Below, in pieces: positions 41,163 through 52,615 of a stretch of 64,000 nt of DNA. Numbering within the stretch: position 1 is the first letter of the stretch; each line of letters starts with the position of its first letter. The stretch spans positions 1 through 64,000 of the forward strand of contig CAUJNA010000192.1 in NCBI GenBank assembly GCA_963377175.1. The letters run 5' to 3'. The notes beneath the pieces are model-generated. The model was not told the origin of the DNA, ran no database searches, and saw only the letters and a program-made list of their open reading frames with translations. This DNA is from Effrenium voratum. Its lineage: Eukaryota > Sar > Dinophyceae > Suessiales > Symbiodiniaceae. The position numbers and the translations under genes were made by a program.

Positions 41163-41245
41163 AAGTTATAGCACGCTTAGGGGACAAACCAACACTCGGC
41201 TTTTGTGGGTTATAAGCATGGTTCTTATCCACTTGCTCTAAGTGG
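41163..41245 (+). repeat. MITE-like family A, diverged
   Basis: TAAGTTATAGCACGCTTAGG and TTTTGTGGGTTATAAGCATG with TTATCCACTTGC. Confidence 0.55.
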
Positions 41246-41570
41246 AAGGTTGGAGATCATGATGCGGCCCGGACCAAGAGCAAGGTGGTTCTTCAACGTG
41301 GACCCCGGTTTGCTACAAAAAGAGGAACACCGCCCAGACGCCGAAAAGCCACAATTTAGGGAAGGGACCGATTCTCTTTTTGACATCCACCAAGCGGTCC
41401 CCACACCTTTTTCTACCCAGACCTCCAGTGGTGCCCCCTTTTCTCATCTTTTTGTTGGGAGGGAGAGGGCGAGGGATTTCCCATATGGCTACGAATTTTA
41501 ATTGAAAAGCGGTTGGCGGACATACATTCCCCAAATGATGTGCACCAAATCGGGTCCCTGATTCAGATTC

Positions 41571-41700
41571 ATACCCATCAAAGCCAATGGTACCATTTTG
41601 GTTGGTAGGTGAATTCACCACCCATTTTAGAACCTATTTTAGTGGTTGGATTGGGTCCCGTTCACTGGGGGCTAACCGATTTGGATTTTGACCCATGGCC
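41571..41700 (+). repeat. MITE-like family D
   Basis: ATGGTACCATTTTGG, GGTGAATTCACCACCCATTT, TAGTGGTTGGATTGGGTCCC, TTCACTGGGG and TTTTGACCCATGGCC. Very similar copies are at 48568, 56708 (inverted) and 61248. Confidence 0.85.
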
Positions 41701-42694
41701 AGGCTCCTTCCCCCCCCCTTTTCCAGGCAGCCTGGAAGAACCTCTCGACTTAACTGAGGTGCTTGCTCCTGCGCCTCACGCGCCGACCGGCGATTCAGCA
41801 GGCGGGAGACCCCGAGAGCGAGCGAACAGGCCGCGAGCGTCGGTTGGCGGGAGGGAACCCAAAGGGAGCTTGGTTCAACGGGGCCCCTTACAGGACACTT
41901 TTTTCAACTTTTTCGGTGTGTCCTGTCACCCCGCCGGCTAAGTAGCCAAAAACGTTACTTTGCCAGCCCTCTGGAGGTTAGGGACCAACACGACACGGCC
42001 TTTGCGGCTCGAGACGGAGTGCCAAGCATGCAGCGACATGTGGCCGGAGGACTTGGGACCACGAATTGATCTGGGTTCGGAACCCGTCATAGTACCCTCC
42101 AAGAAAGGGGCCTCACAAAGAGGGGTTTCTCCAAAGGGTGGAGTCGATGGGGTTCCACGAATCTGGGGAGTAAAGGTCCAAGGAGAACAGGCGCATGAGC
42201 GAATCATGGGCATTTTGTCTGCCCAACATGTGGGATGCGATTTTCCAACATCAGTAGATTTGTCTTTGCCCCATTAGATGTCGTTGCTATTTTTGTTTTT
42301 CTTGTCCCAAACATGTTTTGATTCTGGGTACCATTCAACATGTGTGCATTGACCGGAGATCAGGCTGGGGCCCTTTCTTTCGATCTTTGGTCTCCAATCG
42401 AGGTCCCATGTTTAAACAGGCACTTTCTTTCCGACCATCATAAAGATGTCCAATGTTTGTCCAGGGCACATTGTAGAAACCCAGCAAAAGGATTCCACAA
42501 TCGACGCGTCTCACTTTGGGCTTGACAATCATGGGCACATTGGGTTCCAGCAGCTTAGATTTCGTCTTCTCCCATCAGCAATGAGATGAAAGTCACAGCT
42601 TGGACTCTTTGAGACCGATGGGAATTTCGTGGAAGAGTGTTTTTTGAGTTGGTACCCGTTCTTGGACGGCTTTCAAGGAACCCGAATGGACCAT

Positions 42695-42838
42695 CACTTA
42701 TAGTGTGGATGGATTGATACCAACGTTTCCCTGTAACAACCAACGTTATGGTTTCAACTCCATGGTTTCATCCTCCGTGGTGCGAATTCTGGATTTCGAT
42801 TTCAACAATCCACAGTATCATCCGGAAACCTTAGTTGA
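42695..42838 (+). repeat. MITE-like family B
   Basis: GTGTGGATGGATTGATACCA, AACGTTTCCCTGTAACAACC, CCATGGTTTCATCCTCCGTG and AACAATCCACAGTA. Confidence 0.65.
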
Positions 42839-43519
42839 TGGTTTGGGGATCTGAGCTCCTGGCATTTGCGCACGGTAGATCGGAAACCCCTCCTTAACCA
42901 CCAATCCAGCAATTTCCAAACTACTAACTTGAGGGAAGCTGATATTACTCTATCTCCGTCACTCCTGGGTCTATCTCCGTGTCAAACCTCCGGCCCTTTT
43001 GAGGTGCCTGGCTCTGGCGCAGGCGAGCGGAAGGATCCGAAGCGACGGACGGGCAAGGAGCAAAAAGTCCCGCCCTGCCGCCGCAACCCGCGCCGGTGGC
43101 TCTAGCAAAGTGGGTGGTGTCTGGTGTTTTTGGTGAGAGGCCTTTTTGGTTTTAATGGGAACCCGGATTTGATTGATAGACTTCTGGTTGATGAAGAGGT
43201 TGCTTAATAGGAAGAATTGGGGGTGGTACGATGCCCAATCAACCCATGACAGGAATCACGTTTATTCATAAGACCCTTTGATCTTGATTGGAGGTGTTTT
43301 ATTTTCAAAGGGGATCCTTCACTTTGTGGAGAAGCACCGCACCGGGTTGAGTCATCCGTCGACGTGATATTTTTCTCAATCCGTCAAAACAGTCAGGCGC
43401 CGGCCCTCTTTGACCCACTTCAACAAGGACACCTTTTTTTAAATGCATGTTCAAACAGAGGGCTTGGCACCACCCTCGCCATTCCCTCCGCCTTCTCAAA
43501 ACAAATGAAGACCCCCCCT
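42839..43519. other. No gene supported
   Basis: Includes the family G-like piece at 42826-42935. A GC-rich block at 43010-43105 (frame GSGAGERKDPKRRTGKEQKV) could be an exon but has no recognisable motif. Confidence 0.35.
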
Positions 43520-44165
43520 AAATAGTAATAACAATATTAATGATACTGATAATGACAATCATAACACTGATAATGATAATGATAACAATAATAATAAGAA
43601 TAGTAATAATAATAGTAATAACAACACTAGTAATAAGGATAATGACAAGGATGGTAATAATAATACTAATAAGAATGATAGTCATAGTAATGATGATAAT
43701 GATACTAATACTAAACATGATAATGATGATAATACTAATGATAATGATAATGATAGTAAAACTAACTGATAATGATGATACTAAAACGTATAAGGATAAT
43801 GACAATGATGGTAATCATAATATAAATACTAATGATAATGGTAATAAATATGACAATAGTAATAAACATGATAATGATGATAATAACAATAATGATAATG
43901 ATAGTAATAATATAAAAGCATAATAATAGTAGTGATAAGACAATTAATCATAGTAGTATTAATAATGACCTAATGATAATGTGACAGTATCAATAATAGT
44001 GTTAATAATAATAATAACAACAATAATAATAGCACCACTATTAAGAATACCACTAGACATAATAACATTAATACTATTAATCATAATAATGATAATGACA
44101 AGAATATAATTGAAATAACGATAAACATAATAGTACTACTAATAACAACGATAATAATAATCATA
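43520..44165. repeat. TAATGATAA-type AT-rich satellite-like tract
   Basis: About 650 bases made almost only of TAATAA, TGATAA, CATAAT and GACAAT words, with no fixed period. Frames through it encode runs of I/M/N/D and are artefacts. Confidence 0.95.
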
Positions 44166-45177
44166 CAACGGGTTGAACTTAGGGAGCCTCCACAGTTCAA
44201 AGAAGTTCGGGCGATTGGCTTTCTTTTGGTTTCCCTTTGGACATGTCGACGTCTCCTTCCAGGCTCCTGTTGTCTTTGGATGAGTGAGAGATATTCTGCA
44301 AGGACGTAGTGGGCGATCCGTGTCCATTTGACCCGACAGTTTATGGAATCCCTTTCGGGTGGGGTGGGGTGGGCGTCCAAGGAACCCGTTTCGGGGCTCT
44401 CAGCTACCCGGCGCCCAATCCTGCCCAAACAGGCGCGCAGTGTTGCTCCCTCTCCACGTTTCACAAATCCGTTGACGTCGAGGGAATCCTTTTTCCGGTT
44501 TATGATGCAGTAACCCACAGATAAACGGACGGAACCCTACCCGTTTGTATGAGGAATCTCCTTTTGGGAGACAAACAGGGGCTCGATGTGAATTTGGATT
44601 TGAGTACTTGGCCATCCGAAGGGACGAATCGATCGAGACGCCGATGCTTCGAATGCCGACCGCGGCTCAAGTGAAGGGCTGCCGTTTCTGCGTCCAATCT
44701 TCAGGCTCGGGCGTTGCACTGTCCAAAATCGAGGATCCCCAACGCGGCTCTTATTGCTGGGGTCTTGTTTAAAAAGCTGGCTGCGCCGAAACATGGACCC
44801 CAACAGGCCCAAGCGAGATACCAAAGCAAGATACCAAAGAGCCCCCATTTGTCCAGGGCAAGGTCTGAGGAAGTCCCTGTTCGCCCAAACGAGCCCTAAA
44901 CAGTCGGATTTTTTTGGCCAAAAGGCAAGAGTTTGACATGGCGGGCTTAAGCCCAGCCTCCGGGATTTTGTTGTCCCCTTTGAAGGCTTAAGTTATTAAC
45001 TTGTTTCCTTTGTGGAATTGGTTTTGAACGGGGACGGAATTGTCCGGAGACCCGGTCTCTGGCTGCTTCTCCCGTTGAAAATTGAAGCTAGGCGCAGGTT
45101 GGCTTGATTGTTCCCTTTCGCTTTGAGACAATCTTTGTAGCCTTTTGAGGGGAAGGATGGGTATGACTCCTACTACA
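44166..45177. other. No gene supported
   Basis: One exon-like frame near 44635-44690 (TPMLRMPTAAQVKGCRFCVQ) has no identifiable relatives. Otherwise featureless. Confidence 0.4.
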
Positions 45178-45268
45178 TGGCTGTGGGTCAAAAATGGGTA
45201 CGCAAATTATAAGCTTGGTAAGTGGAACCAGTCCCCTGGTGGTTTAATTTTGACCCACACCCACATGT
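45178..45268 (-). repeat. MITE-like family C
   Basis: ATGGCTGTGGGTCAAAAATG, GGTAAGTGGAACCAGTCCCC and TGGTGGTTTAATTTTGACCC with ACACCCA. Confidence 0.75.
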
Positions 45269-45714
45269 ATATGGGGATTTGATGCTCGCCAACCCCTGAC
45301 ATCAGGAGTTCCAACTCTGAAGCTGCTGCGAGCTCCCGGTGGATCCACTTTCCTGTACAGTGGGCAGCCAAGGGAACAATCCCCTCTAAAAACCGCTAGG
45401 AAGGTAGCGACGGGTTACCCACTACAAGGGCTTGCCTTGGGATGCGCTGGCTTTAGGTAGACGTGGTTTCCCCTGGTCGCCGGTTGCATGCGTGGAGGTC
45501 AGGTGCCAGGACATTCACCTGACACACACATTTTGCATCGTTCAAGGACGTTTGCTCGTGACCAGGTCCCTGACAGTGAGCATGTTGAGGGGTTGGTCCA
45601 GTGCTTGCTGAAACTTGTAAGCCCTTAGTAGCACCTTGGTACGGCAGGGTTGCCTATCTTTTGAAACTCTGAGTTTCCGCTTGGTATTTGGCGGAGTGAC
45701 AGCAAATAGTGTCA

Positions 45715-45832
45715 ATAGACAAAATCCTGCACCACCTAAGAAACCCTGGAATCATGATTCCCCTGTAAATACCAACCAACAATGGTTTCCCAGGGTTTCA
45801 ATCTGGTGCAGGATTTCGTCCATCCACAGTAT
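45715..45832 (+). repeat. MITE-like family B
   Basis: CAAAATCCTGCACCACCTAA, GAAACCCTGGAATCATGATT, AGGGTTTCAATCTGGTGCAG and GATTTCGTCCATCCACAGTA: arms invert around TACCAACCAACAATGG. Confidence 0.8.
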
Positions 45833-45969
45833 GGATATGGAGCACTGGACTGCCTTGAAGCCTTCTGAGAGATGCATCATGGGGGCTGCGATCCCTTCGA
45901 CTTGCCTCAGGAATTCGCAAAACGCCGATGGAGGCGCTTTGGGCTGCGCTTGGAGGGGTGATCAGGCAC

Positions 45970-46070
45970 TTACTTGTAGTAAGTGGTTCGAAAGACTTAT
46001 AGCCATGAATTTTGTGGGTTGTAGCCATGGCTATCACCCACTCACTAAGTACAGTGCTCCTTGAAGCGGT
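45970..46070 (+). repeat. MITE-like family A
   Basis: AGTAAGTGGTTCGAAAGACT, TATAGCCATGAATTTTGTGG and GTTGTAGCCATGGCTATCAC with CCACTCACTAAGTAC. Confidence 0.65.
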
Positions 46071-47589
46071 GGAGTCGAGTTTGGTCAGTTCGGCTCGTCC
46101 CGCTGGTTTCGGGGGAATCTGCAGCGAGAGAGACTCCCATCCACGTTGTTGCGGGAGCCTGGCGGGAATCCGGGAGCGCGTTCTCGAAAAGAGAGCCTCT
46201 AGTAGGTTTCATGGTAGTGGACAGGGGGGTAATGTTGACCCATTAATACATCCGTCCCGCATTATTAGGGGGGTGTCTTTTCCAACAGTGATGAATCCTC
46301 GGACACCCCCCTATTAATCAAGCAGGGGTTTATTAATCCGGGGATTCCATTTCTTTGTGTCTCCGTGTGTGTGTGTGTGTTGTTCGATTTGATGTTTTTG
46401 CCCAAGAAGGCAGACTTGAGAGAAAACATGACAGAACATGAGCAGCTATCCTACTCTCTTCGGGGAGCAAATACAGTGTGTGTGGGTGTGTTTTTGAAAG
46501 CCCAGTCTTTTCGGGAAACCAAAACAACGCCAATCGTGAACCTTCCCATTTCAAAGGTTGGTGCCCCTGGGTGTACCGTAGCTTTTTCATGTGTGCCGGA
46601 CCGGTCGAAAGACCGGTTCCTTTGCATGGACTCAGGGATGGTTCTCCACATGGCAGGGAGGATCCTGAACCATAGTATTTTTTTCATCAAGAGAGCCATC
46701 TCCATTGGCCGCATAGTTTTTACCATTCTCCTGGTAGGGAGGCTCAAGAACAACTTTAGTGTTTTCCTATTAAGGGAGTCATGACCCAATCGGCCCATGT
46801 AAGGAGTTTACACCATGGCACGTGCTGATGGACAAAAAATCAGTTTGCCCCAGCATTTGAGCCACCCTTCTGTGTTGAAAGAGGATAAGGAGGCACCAAA
46901 GAGGGGTCGCCTGGATTTCCTCAAATCAAACGTTGCAATTTACTGGTGGTTTTCATTGAACCTGCCACTATTTGGAGGTTCCCTTTTCAAGGGAAATAGA
47001 AGAGACCCTCAAAGGGAGACGTATTTGTGGCGTGCCCGATATTGGCCCCCCAAATTTTCACTCTCCCCACTCACCCAAAAGCTCCGTAGGAGCAGAGCTC
47101 TGGCGCGATTCCGGCCGGGGGTCCCATGTTCGGCAAACGGTTTGTATCCAGGGCTGCCAAGAAAGATGTCAGTTGTGCGAACTTAACAAACATCACCTTT
47201 TCCACTTGGGTTCCAATTTGAAATCTTCCCTTCTCCGACCAAAACGCCTCTTGCTTTCTTTCACCAAGCAGGAACTCTTTGTTTTGGGCGAATGTAGTTG
47301 ACGGCGAGGATGGCGAAAGGGTGATTTCAGCATGATTAGAACTCAAGGATGCTGACTCGGAGGGGCCACTCTTGTGCAAGATGATGCCAGTCTTCCAAGA
47401 CTGATTACCAGGAATTCACCGAAGCGGTACTAAGCCTCTCTAAGACCATTACATGTGAACAGAGACAGAATCCTCGTTTTTTTTCAGCAAAAGAATGGAT
47501 TGGGGGAGAAGGGCCTTTGGCCACTCCTCGGGCATTGTTTAGTGTCACCCAGCCGTTCAGTGGTACTTGGATGTTCAACCAACGTCAGG
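46071..47589. other. No gene supported
   Basis: (GT)n at 46364-46382. A family E-like core at 46970-47000. Frames of up to 140 codons (46365-46784) lack recognisable motifs and run through a GT repeat. Confidence 0.45.
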
Positions 47590-47690
47590 TGAGTAGGCTA
47601 GAACCATGATTTCTAGGGCAACTGGGGTTGGTCCCCTTACCATAGTTATAGCCTGCTTGCCTGACGTTGAACATGCAAGTGGGCTACTGG
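47590..47690 (+). repeat. MITE-like family A', diverged
   Basis: GAGTAGGCTAGAACCATGAT, GTTATAGCCTGCTTGCCTGA and ACATGCAAGTGGGC. Confidence 0.45.
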
Positions 47691-47958
47691 GCTGATTTGT
47701 CACCTTTTGGTCAGACTGGTTCAGGGCACTCCCTCTCATTCAAGAGGTGAAGGGGGTGCTCCTTTGGGTCTTTTCCACAAAGCCGCCCCCTCTTTCGGGT
47801 CTGAATGCAGCCCTCGCTTCTGCTGGGTACCCAGGTTCCGAAATTCCCTCTCTGCTAGATTATTTTTTTGGGTGTCATGTGCTGCCATGCACATGGCCGT
47901 GTCTTGTTTTCAGGGTACTCTTCTTTTCTGGCTTCAAAGGGAAGCCAACATTGAAATG

Positions 47959-48282
47959 CCCACATCTTGGGGGGTCCGAATCCTAAAAAATGCCGCACCC
48001 CAGGGTACTCCTGCTTTTCCAGCCAACAGATTTACCCACATCTTGGGGGGTCCGAATCCTAAAAAATGCCGCACCCCAGGGTACTCCTGCTTTTCCAGCC
48101 AACAGATTTACCCACATCTTGGGGGGTCCGAATCCTAAAAAATGCCGCACCCCAGGGTACTCCTGCTTTTCCAGCCAACAGATTTACCCACATCTTGGGG
48201 GGTCCGAATCCTAAAAAATGCTGCACCCCAGGGGGCTCCTGCTTTTCCAGCCAACAGATTTACCCACATCTTGGGGGGTCCT
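47959..48282 (+). repeat. 76-bp tandem array, four full units plus a partial
   Basis: Unit starts are at 47959, 48035, 48111, 48187 and 48263, exactly 76 bp apart. The unit begins CCCACATCTTGGGGGGTCCG and ends TTCCAGCCAACAGATTTA. Only a few substitutions separate units 2-4, so the expansion is recent. 76 is not a multiple of 3, so the repeated frames are coincidental. Confidence 0.97.
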
Positions 48283-48567
48283 AAAACGCATGGTGCCGCG
48301 CCCCAAATTCACGTTTCGCGGGCGCACATCTCCGGTGGCTGCGGACACAAAAACGACACCTCTCGAGGTCACCGTGATGCCCGCGGCGGCTTGGGCGACG
48401 TGGCACGGAGTTGGCGGAAGCAAGCGGCGTTTGGGATCAGATGTTGCAATGCCTACGTGATCTAAAGAACCAGAAAAGGCTATTACTCCCCCAAGAAATA
48501 TTCTGCCATATGAAGGCTTTAATCCTATAGCAAGTTGTAAGAGAAGCTGGTTGGGAACCCATGTGCG

Positions 48568-48692
48568 GCGCTGTCGGTCAAAACCACTGGTACCATTTTG
48601 GGGTAGGTGAATTCACCACTCATTTCAGAACCTATTTTAGTGGTTGGATTGGGATGTTCACTGGGGAGTAACCGACCTTTTGACCCATGGCC
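48568..48692 (+). repeat. MITE-like family D
   Basis: GTCGGTCAAAACCACTGGTA, GGTGAATTCACCACTCATTT, CAGAACCTATTTTAGTGGTT and CCTTTTGACCCATGGCC. Confidence 0.85.
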
Positions 48693-50301
48693 ACCTGGGT
48701 CAGTGATTCCGCGATTTGAATGGGTGCGGAGCCCCGCCCTTGTAGCTCTTTACATGGGCGCGTCTCTGTGTTAGGGGGCCCAACATGATGGTTTTCCTTG
48801 CGGCCGCCCTTTCAAAAACCAACCCAAAGGCGGCGCCGACTCCAAAAAAGACGATCCGTCCGCCTGGTTTTGGGTCGGGGGAGCGAGCATGGCTCGCTCA
48901 TTCGTCGCCTGTGTCTTGAAGACGCCGGAAATTGAGAGAGATGCAGGTGCGTGCTGGTTACATGCTTGTTGTTGGGCAGCATTTTACATTTTTGCTTATT
49001 GCGGTTTAGTGGTTGAAATGCCAACTTTTTTGTTGTTGTTGGTAAATTTTGCTCCCCTTCCAACGTCAACCACGCTGATGCTCGTTGTGTGCTTGTTGCA
49101 GTGGGCTTCGTGTCGGCTTCCGGCGGTGAAACCCGCCTAAAAGGGGGCAACTCGCCCAGTCATACAGATGCACCAGCACATCGAATTCAACATCTCTGTA
49201 CAAACCGACCAACCGGGGGGGGGGGGGGAGGGGGGGTCGGGCGACAAGGCGCTTCTTTGGCTTTGCGGCACCGGGCTGAACCATTGGCAGAGCCTTTCAT
49301 GTGCCCCGGGTTTCTTTCTGGGAGTGCTTGCGGGAGTTGGAAGGACTGCAGAGCGCAGTTGGCTGGACTTGAACGTGGACACGGAAGTTCTTCACTTGGT
49401 TTGACGGACATGTTCTCGATTTTTCCATGTCAGGACATGGACGATGTTTGGTTGCAAAAAAGGTTCACAAGTCACTGGAATGTCTTTCAAGCCCAGAGCG
49501 CAGATAAAACTGAGTTGACCATCCAGTGAGGGGCTTCCTCTGAGTCATGTCCTCCGGATGAAGCCAAAGTCAACATGATTAGCAACATTTTTTCAAGGGT
49601 CCCTTGAATAATGTTGCTTTTGAACCAACTAAAATTCGATATGTACTTGTAGCTGACGTAAATAATGTTACTTTCTATTCTTTTAAAGGATACGTTTGGG
49701 CCAGCAAACAAATCGCCCAAGTAGTAGATCATGCGAATCCTTGTAACAAGATGGCCGTTTTGGGATGTAGCTTTCTAGCGGAATCGGTGGTTTGGATTGG
49801 TAGTTCGGAGGTGGCTAGGGGTGGTTTGCCATTTTCCCTCAAGAACCAAGGGTTCAAATCTCGAAGTCATGAATCCAACCACCAACTAAGCCCGATAACT
49901 CCAGTTACCCCTACAGTAGGCAATGATATTTCGTCTACGTTTTACATGGTTTCCCTTGCTTACCTTCTCAGATAAATGAAATCACAGGTAAGAGTAGGAT
50001 CGCGTGGTTTGGCTTGGTAGTTTGGAGGCTAGGCATTTTCCCATTTCCCCTCAAGGACCAGGCAGGTTTTTCTTTTTTTGAGGTACCCCCTACAATGGGT
50101 GGTTTCTCCTTTAACACCAAGCCAAAAAGGGGTACATCATGCAAGTTTTGCCACAAACCATCTCTCAGGTTCTTAGTTGGTGGGTTGGCGGTTTGGATTT
50201 GAACGGGCCCCTGGCCTTTGTGGAGGGTGAATGGGAAACCACCCCCCAGAATACCTAACCACCGGGCTCCAAACCACCAATTAGACGGAAGCTGAATCCA
50301 A
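48693..50301. other. No gene supported
   Basis: G-run at 49207-49220. Family G-like pieces at 49775-49900 and 50165-50290. No frame has a recognisable domain. Confidence 0.45.
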
Positions 50302-50359
50302 GCCAAACCACTAAACCAAACCAAACCAAACCAAACCAAACCAAACCAAACCAAACCAA
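50302..50359. repeat. (CCAAA)n microsatellite
   Basis: Eleven or so CCAAA units, with a diverging tail of related units to about 50420. Confidence 0.95.
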
Positions 50360-50452
50360 CGTACCCTTAACCAAACCGACCCTTACCCACCAAACCACCG
50401 ATTCGGCAAACCACACCAACTGGAGAGAAGCTGTTAAGGTTTTCCTGGGCCT

Positions 50453-50592
50453 TGGCGACTCCCAGCCATCCGGTTCCTCAGCTTTTTAGAGCTTTTTAGC
50501 TAGTTTAGTGGTAGTTTCAACTGGCTTGGCGAAAATTTCACCCACTAAAAGTTCGTCGAACTTTTCGCCGGGGATCTGAGGGCAGCCCAATT
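50453..50592 (+). repeat. MITE-like family F, copy 3
   Basis: GCGACTCCCAGCCATCCGGT, TTAGAGCTTTTTAGCTAGTT, CACCCACTAAAAGTTCGTCG and CGCCGGGGATCTGAGGGCAG. The best-preserved copy. Confidence 0.8.
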
Positions 50593-52214
50593 CGGCAACA
50601 CGGCTGTGGTTCAGGCACGGAAGTCTCCATATGCCTAGAAATAAACAGGGCGGCCGAGGACTTTTCCCTCCAAAACGCCTCGATGTAAGGATTTGGTGAC
50701 GCTGTGGTCAGATGTCTGGGACGCGCCCCGTGGGGGAGCCCCGGGCCGCGTTTTTTTCATGTGTTTTTCCTTTTCGCGTCTTCGGCGTCGGTTTGGGCCG
50801 ACGTCCGGAGGGGGGAGGGGGGGTTGGTGTTGGGGGGGGGAAGTGGCTACGAGGTATAATTAATAGGGAATACCCTCAAAGGTGGGTGGTGGACATCAAC
50901 ATCTTGCCTAACATTGATGTTCTTTGCTTCGGGTATCAACATTTCTACTTGTCTTTTTGGTTTGGCGCTTCCTCTTCTTGCACCCAGGGTTCCATTTTCC
51001 TCGACTTGGGAGTTCGAGGGGTCTGTTTCTTGGACCGGAGTGGACGGTAACCTTGACGAACATTCCTCCCGGGGGGACAGGGGGGGATGCTATCCATGCG
51101 GACATGTTGTTCAACCTTGTTGCTATCTATATCTTTCTTTGTCTCTCTATTTGTGTAAACAAATAAATAAATATAAATATATAGATATATATGTATATAT
51201 GTATATATGTATATATATATATATTACACGCACAAATATATGCACATTCAGAGGTGCTATCTTCCATTTCGATTGGGATCCCCTACCACAAAGGCACGCA
51301 CACTATTCAAGGAGTAGAACACCACGTCCTTGGTCAGGAGTCAGGGCAAGCTTGTTTCGACCGAAGCCTCCCTTTTAAGGGCCAAAGGGAAACCAAAAGG
51401 AAGTTGTTTGAACACCAGTGGTTGAACAAGGGCTCGGCCCAGGCCTGGCCGCCCTCGAGCGTGGGTTTTTGTGGGTTCTATCCCGACAGATCGGGTCATC
51501 TTCTTCCCTTTCTCCATCTCTTACCCATTTCCTTTCGTACCTTTAGAATTTGGAAATCAAGAGATGAAAGAGATGGGTGCGTCTTTTCTTAGGAGCCCAA
51601 AATGGTGGATTTCCTTTTGGTTTCTGAAGAAAGACACCCCCAGTTGGTGTGTGACGGGTTTTAGGATTTTGGCCCCGGGGACAAGGAGCAGACCAAGCGA
51701 TGAACCGCTTGTCTCGTCTATCTCTTTCAGTGGGAGCTACCCCCCGCCTACTTGCTTTTGGCGAGTGGCTTGCTCTGATAGCTTTCGGCAAGCTTCGGAC
51801 GAGAGCGCCGTTTGATTGCTGACGCCCCGGGCTCGATATCCCTGGCGCCACCCCTGCCCACGTCTCATTCGACATACATTGGCAGTGCTGAGCAGCTATG
51901 CGGCTTCCCAGGATGCAGTGCAGCGCCAGCAGACGCCGTGTGACTTTAAACCAACCTGAAAGGGCGACCCTCAAAAACAAACACCCAAATGGCCTTGGGG
52001 TTTTCTTGGAGTTTGCATCGTCAGCAGAGCCTTCTGTGTCCCACTTGAGGCCCGTCGAGCGGAATTCATCAGTGGCCCCCGGTGACAAATTGGGAGGTGG
52101 GGCGAGGGAAGGGCCGACCTACGAGAGCCAAAATCAGGAGGTTGGGGGTAAAATTCCGAGCCAGGAGAATAACACTACTTAAAGTGGCGATCGTTTTGGT
52201 ACCTCCGGCAAGCG
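50593..52214. other. No gene supported
   Basis: AT-dinucleotide tract at 51162-51235. Family E-like core at 51605-51650. Block 51885-51945 (frame VLSSYAASQDAVQRQQTPCD) follows TTGGCAG and might be an exon; no family recognised. Confidence 0.4.
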
Positions 52215-52335
52215 GTGATCGTACGTCTGGTTATAACCCACTGCACGGAGACTTATAACCGTGGCTTGTGCGGGTTATATTCCGGGCTTACTACCCACTT
52301 ACGAAGTACCCGATCGCCCCTTTGAGTAGGCGACT
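52215..52335 (+). repeat. MITE-like family A
   Basis: TCTGGTTATAACCCACTGCA, CGGAGACTTATAACCGTGGC, GGGTTATATTCCGGGCTTAC and CGATCGCCCCTTTGAGTAGG. Confidence 0.7.
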
Positions 52336-52499
52336 CAGATGCGATTCCCAATGACCGTGTGGGATCCGGCCCCGACTGGCGCAAGGCAACCAAAGCCAGT
52401 AGCCCAATGGAAAGCGTGGAAGCCGCCGGAAAACACCGAGCTTCTTTGTTCATCGATGAGTTTTTTGACCCCTTGACATGTTTGAGTTGCAGAAAACTT

Positions 52500-52615
52500 G
52501 GTGGCCAGCCATCCGGTTCCTGAGCTTTTTAGATCTTTTGAGTTGGTTTAGTGGCTGTTTCCATTTAACACACTAGAACAACTTTGAGCGGGGCATCTGA
52601 GGGCGGGGCAGAAAA
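52500..52615 (+). repeat. MITE-like family F, copy 4
   Basis: GCCAGCCATCCGGTTCCTGA, TTGGTTTAGTGGCTGTTTCC and GCGGGGCATCTGAGGGC. Confidence 0.7.

Noticed and set aside
43518..43923. I/M/N/D-rich transmembrane-like ORFs
   Set aside because: Product of the TAATGATAA tract.
46365..46784. 139-codon plus ORF
   Set aside because: Starts in a GT microsatellite, has no recognisable domain and no splice partner.
47959..48282. CRISPR-like array
   Set aside because: The 76-bp units are directly tandem with no variable spacers, and there is no cas gene; the context is eukaryotic.
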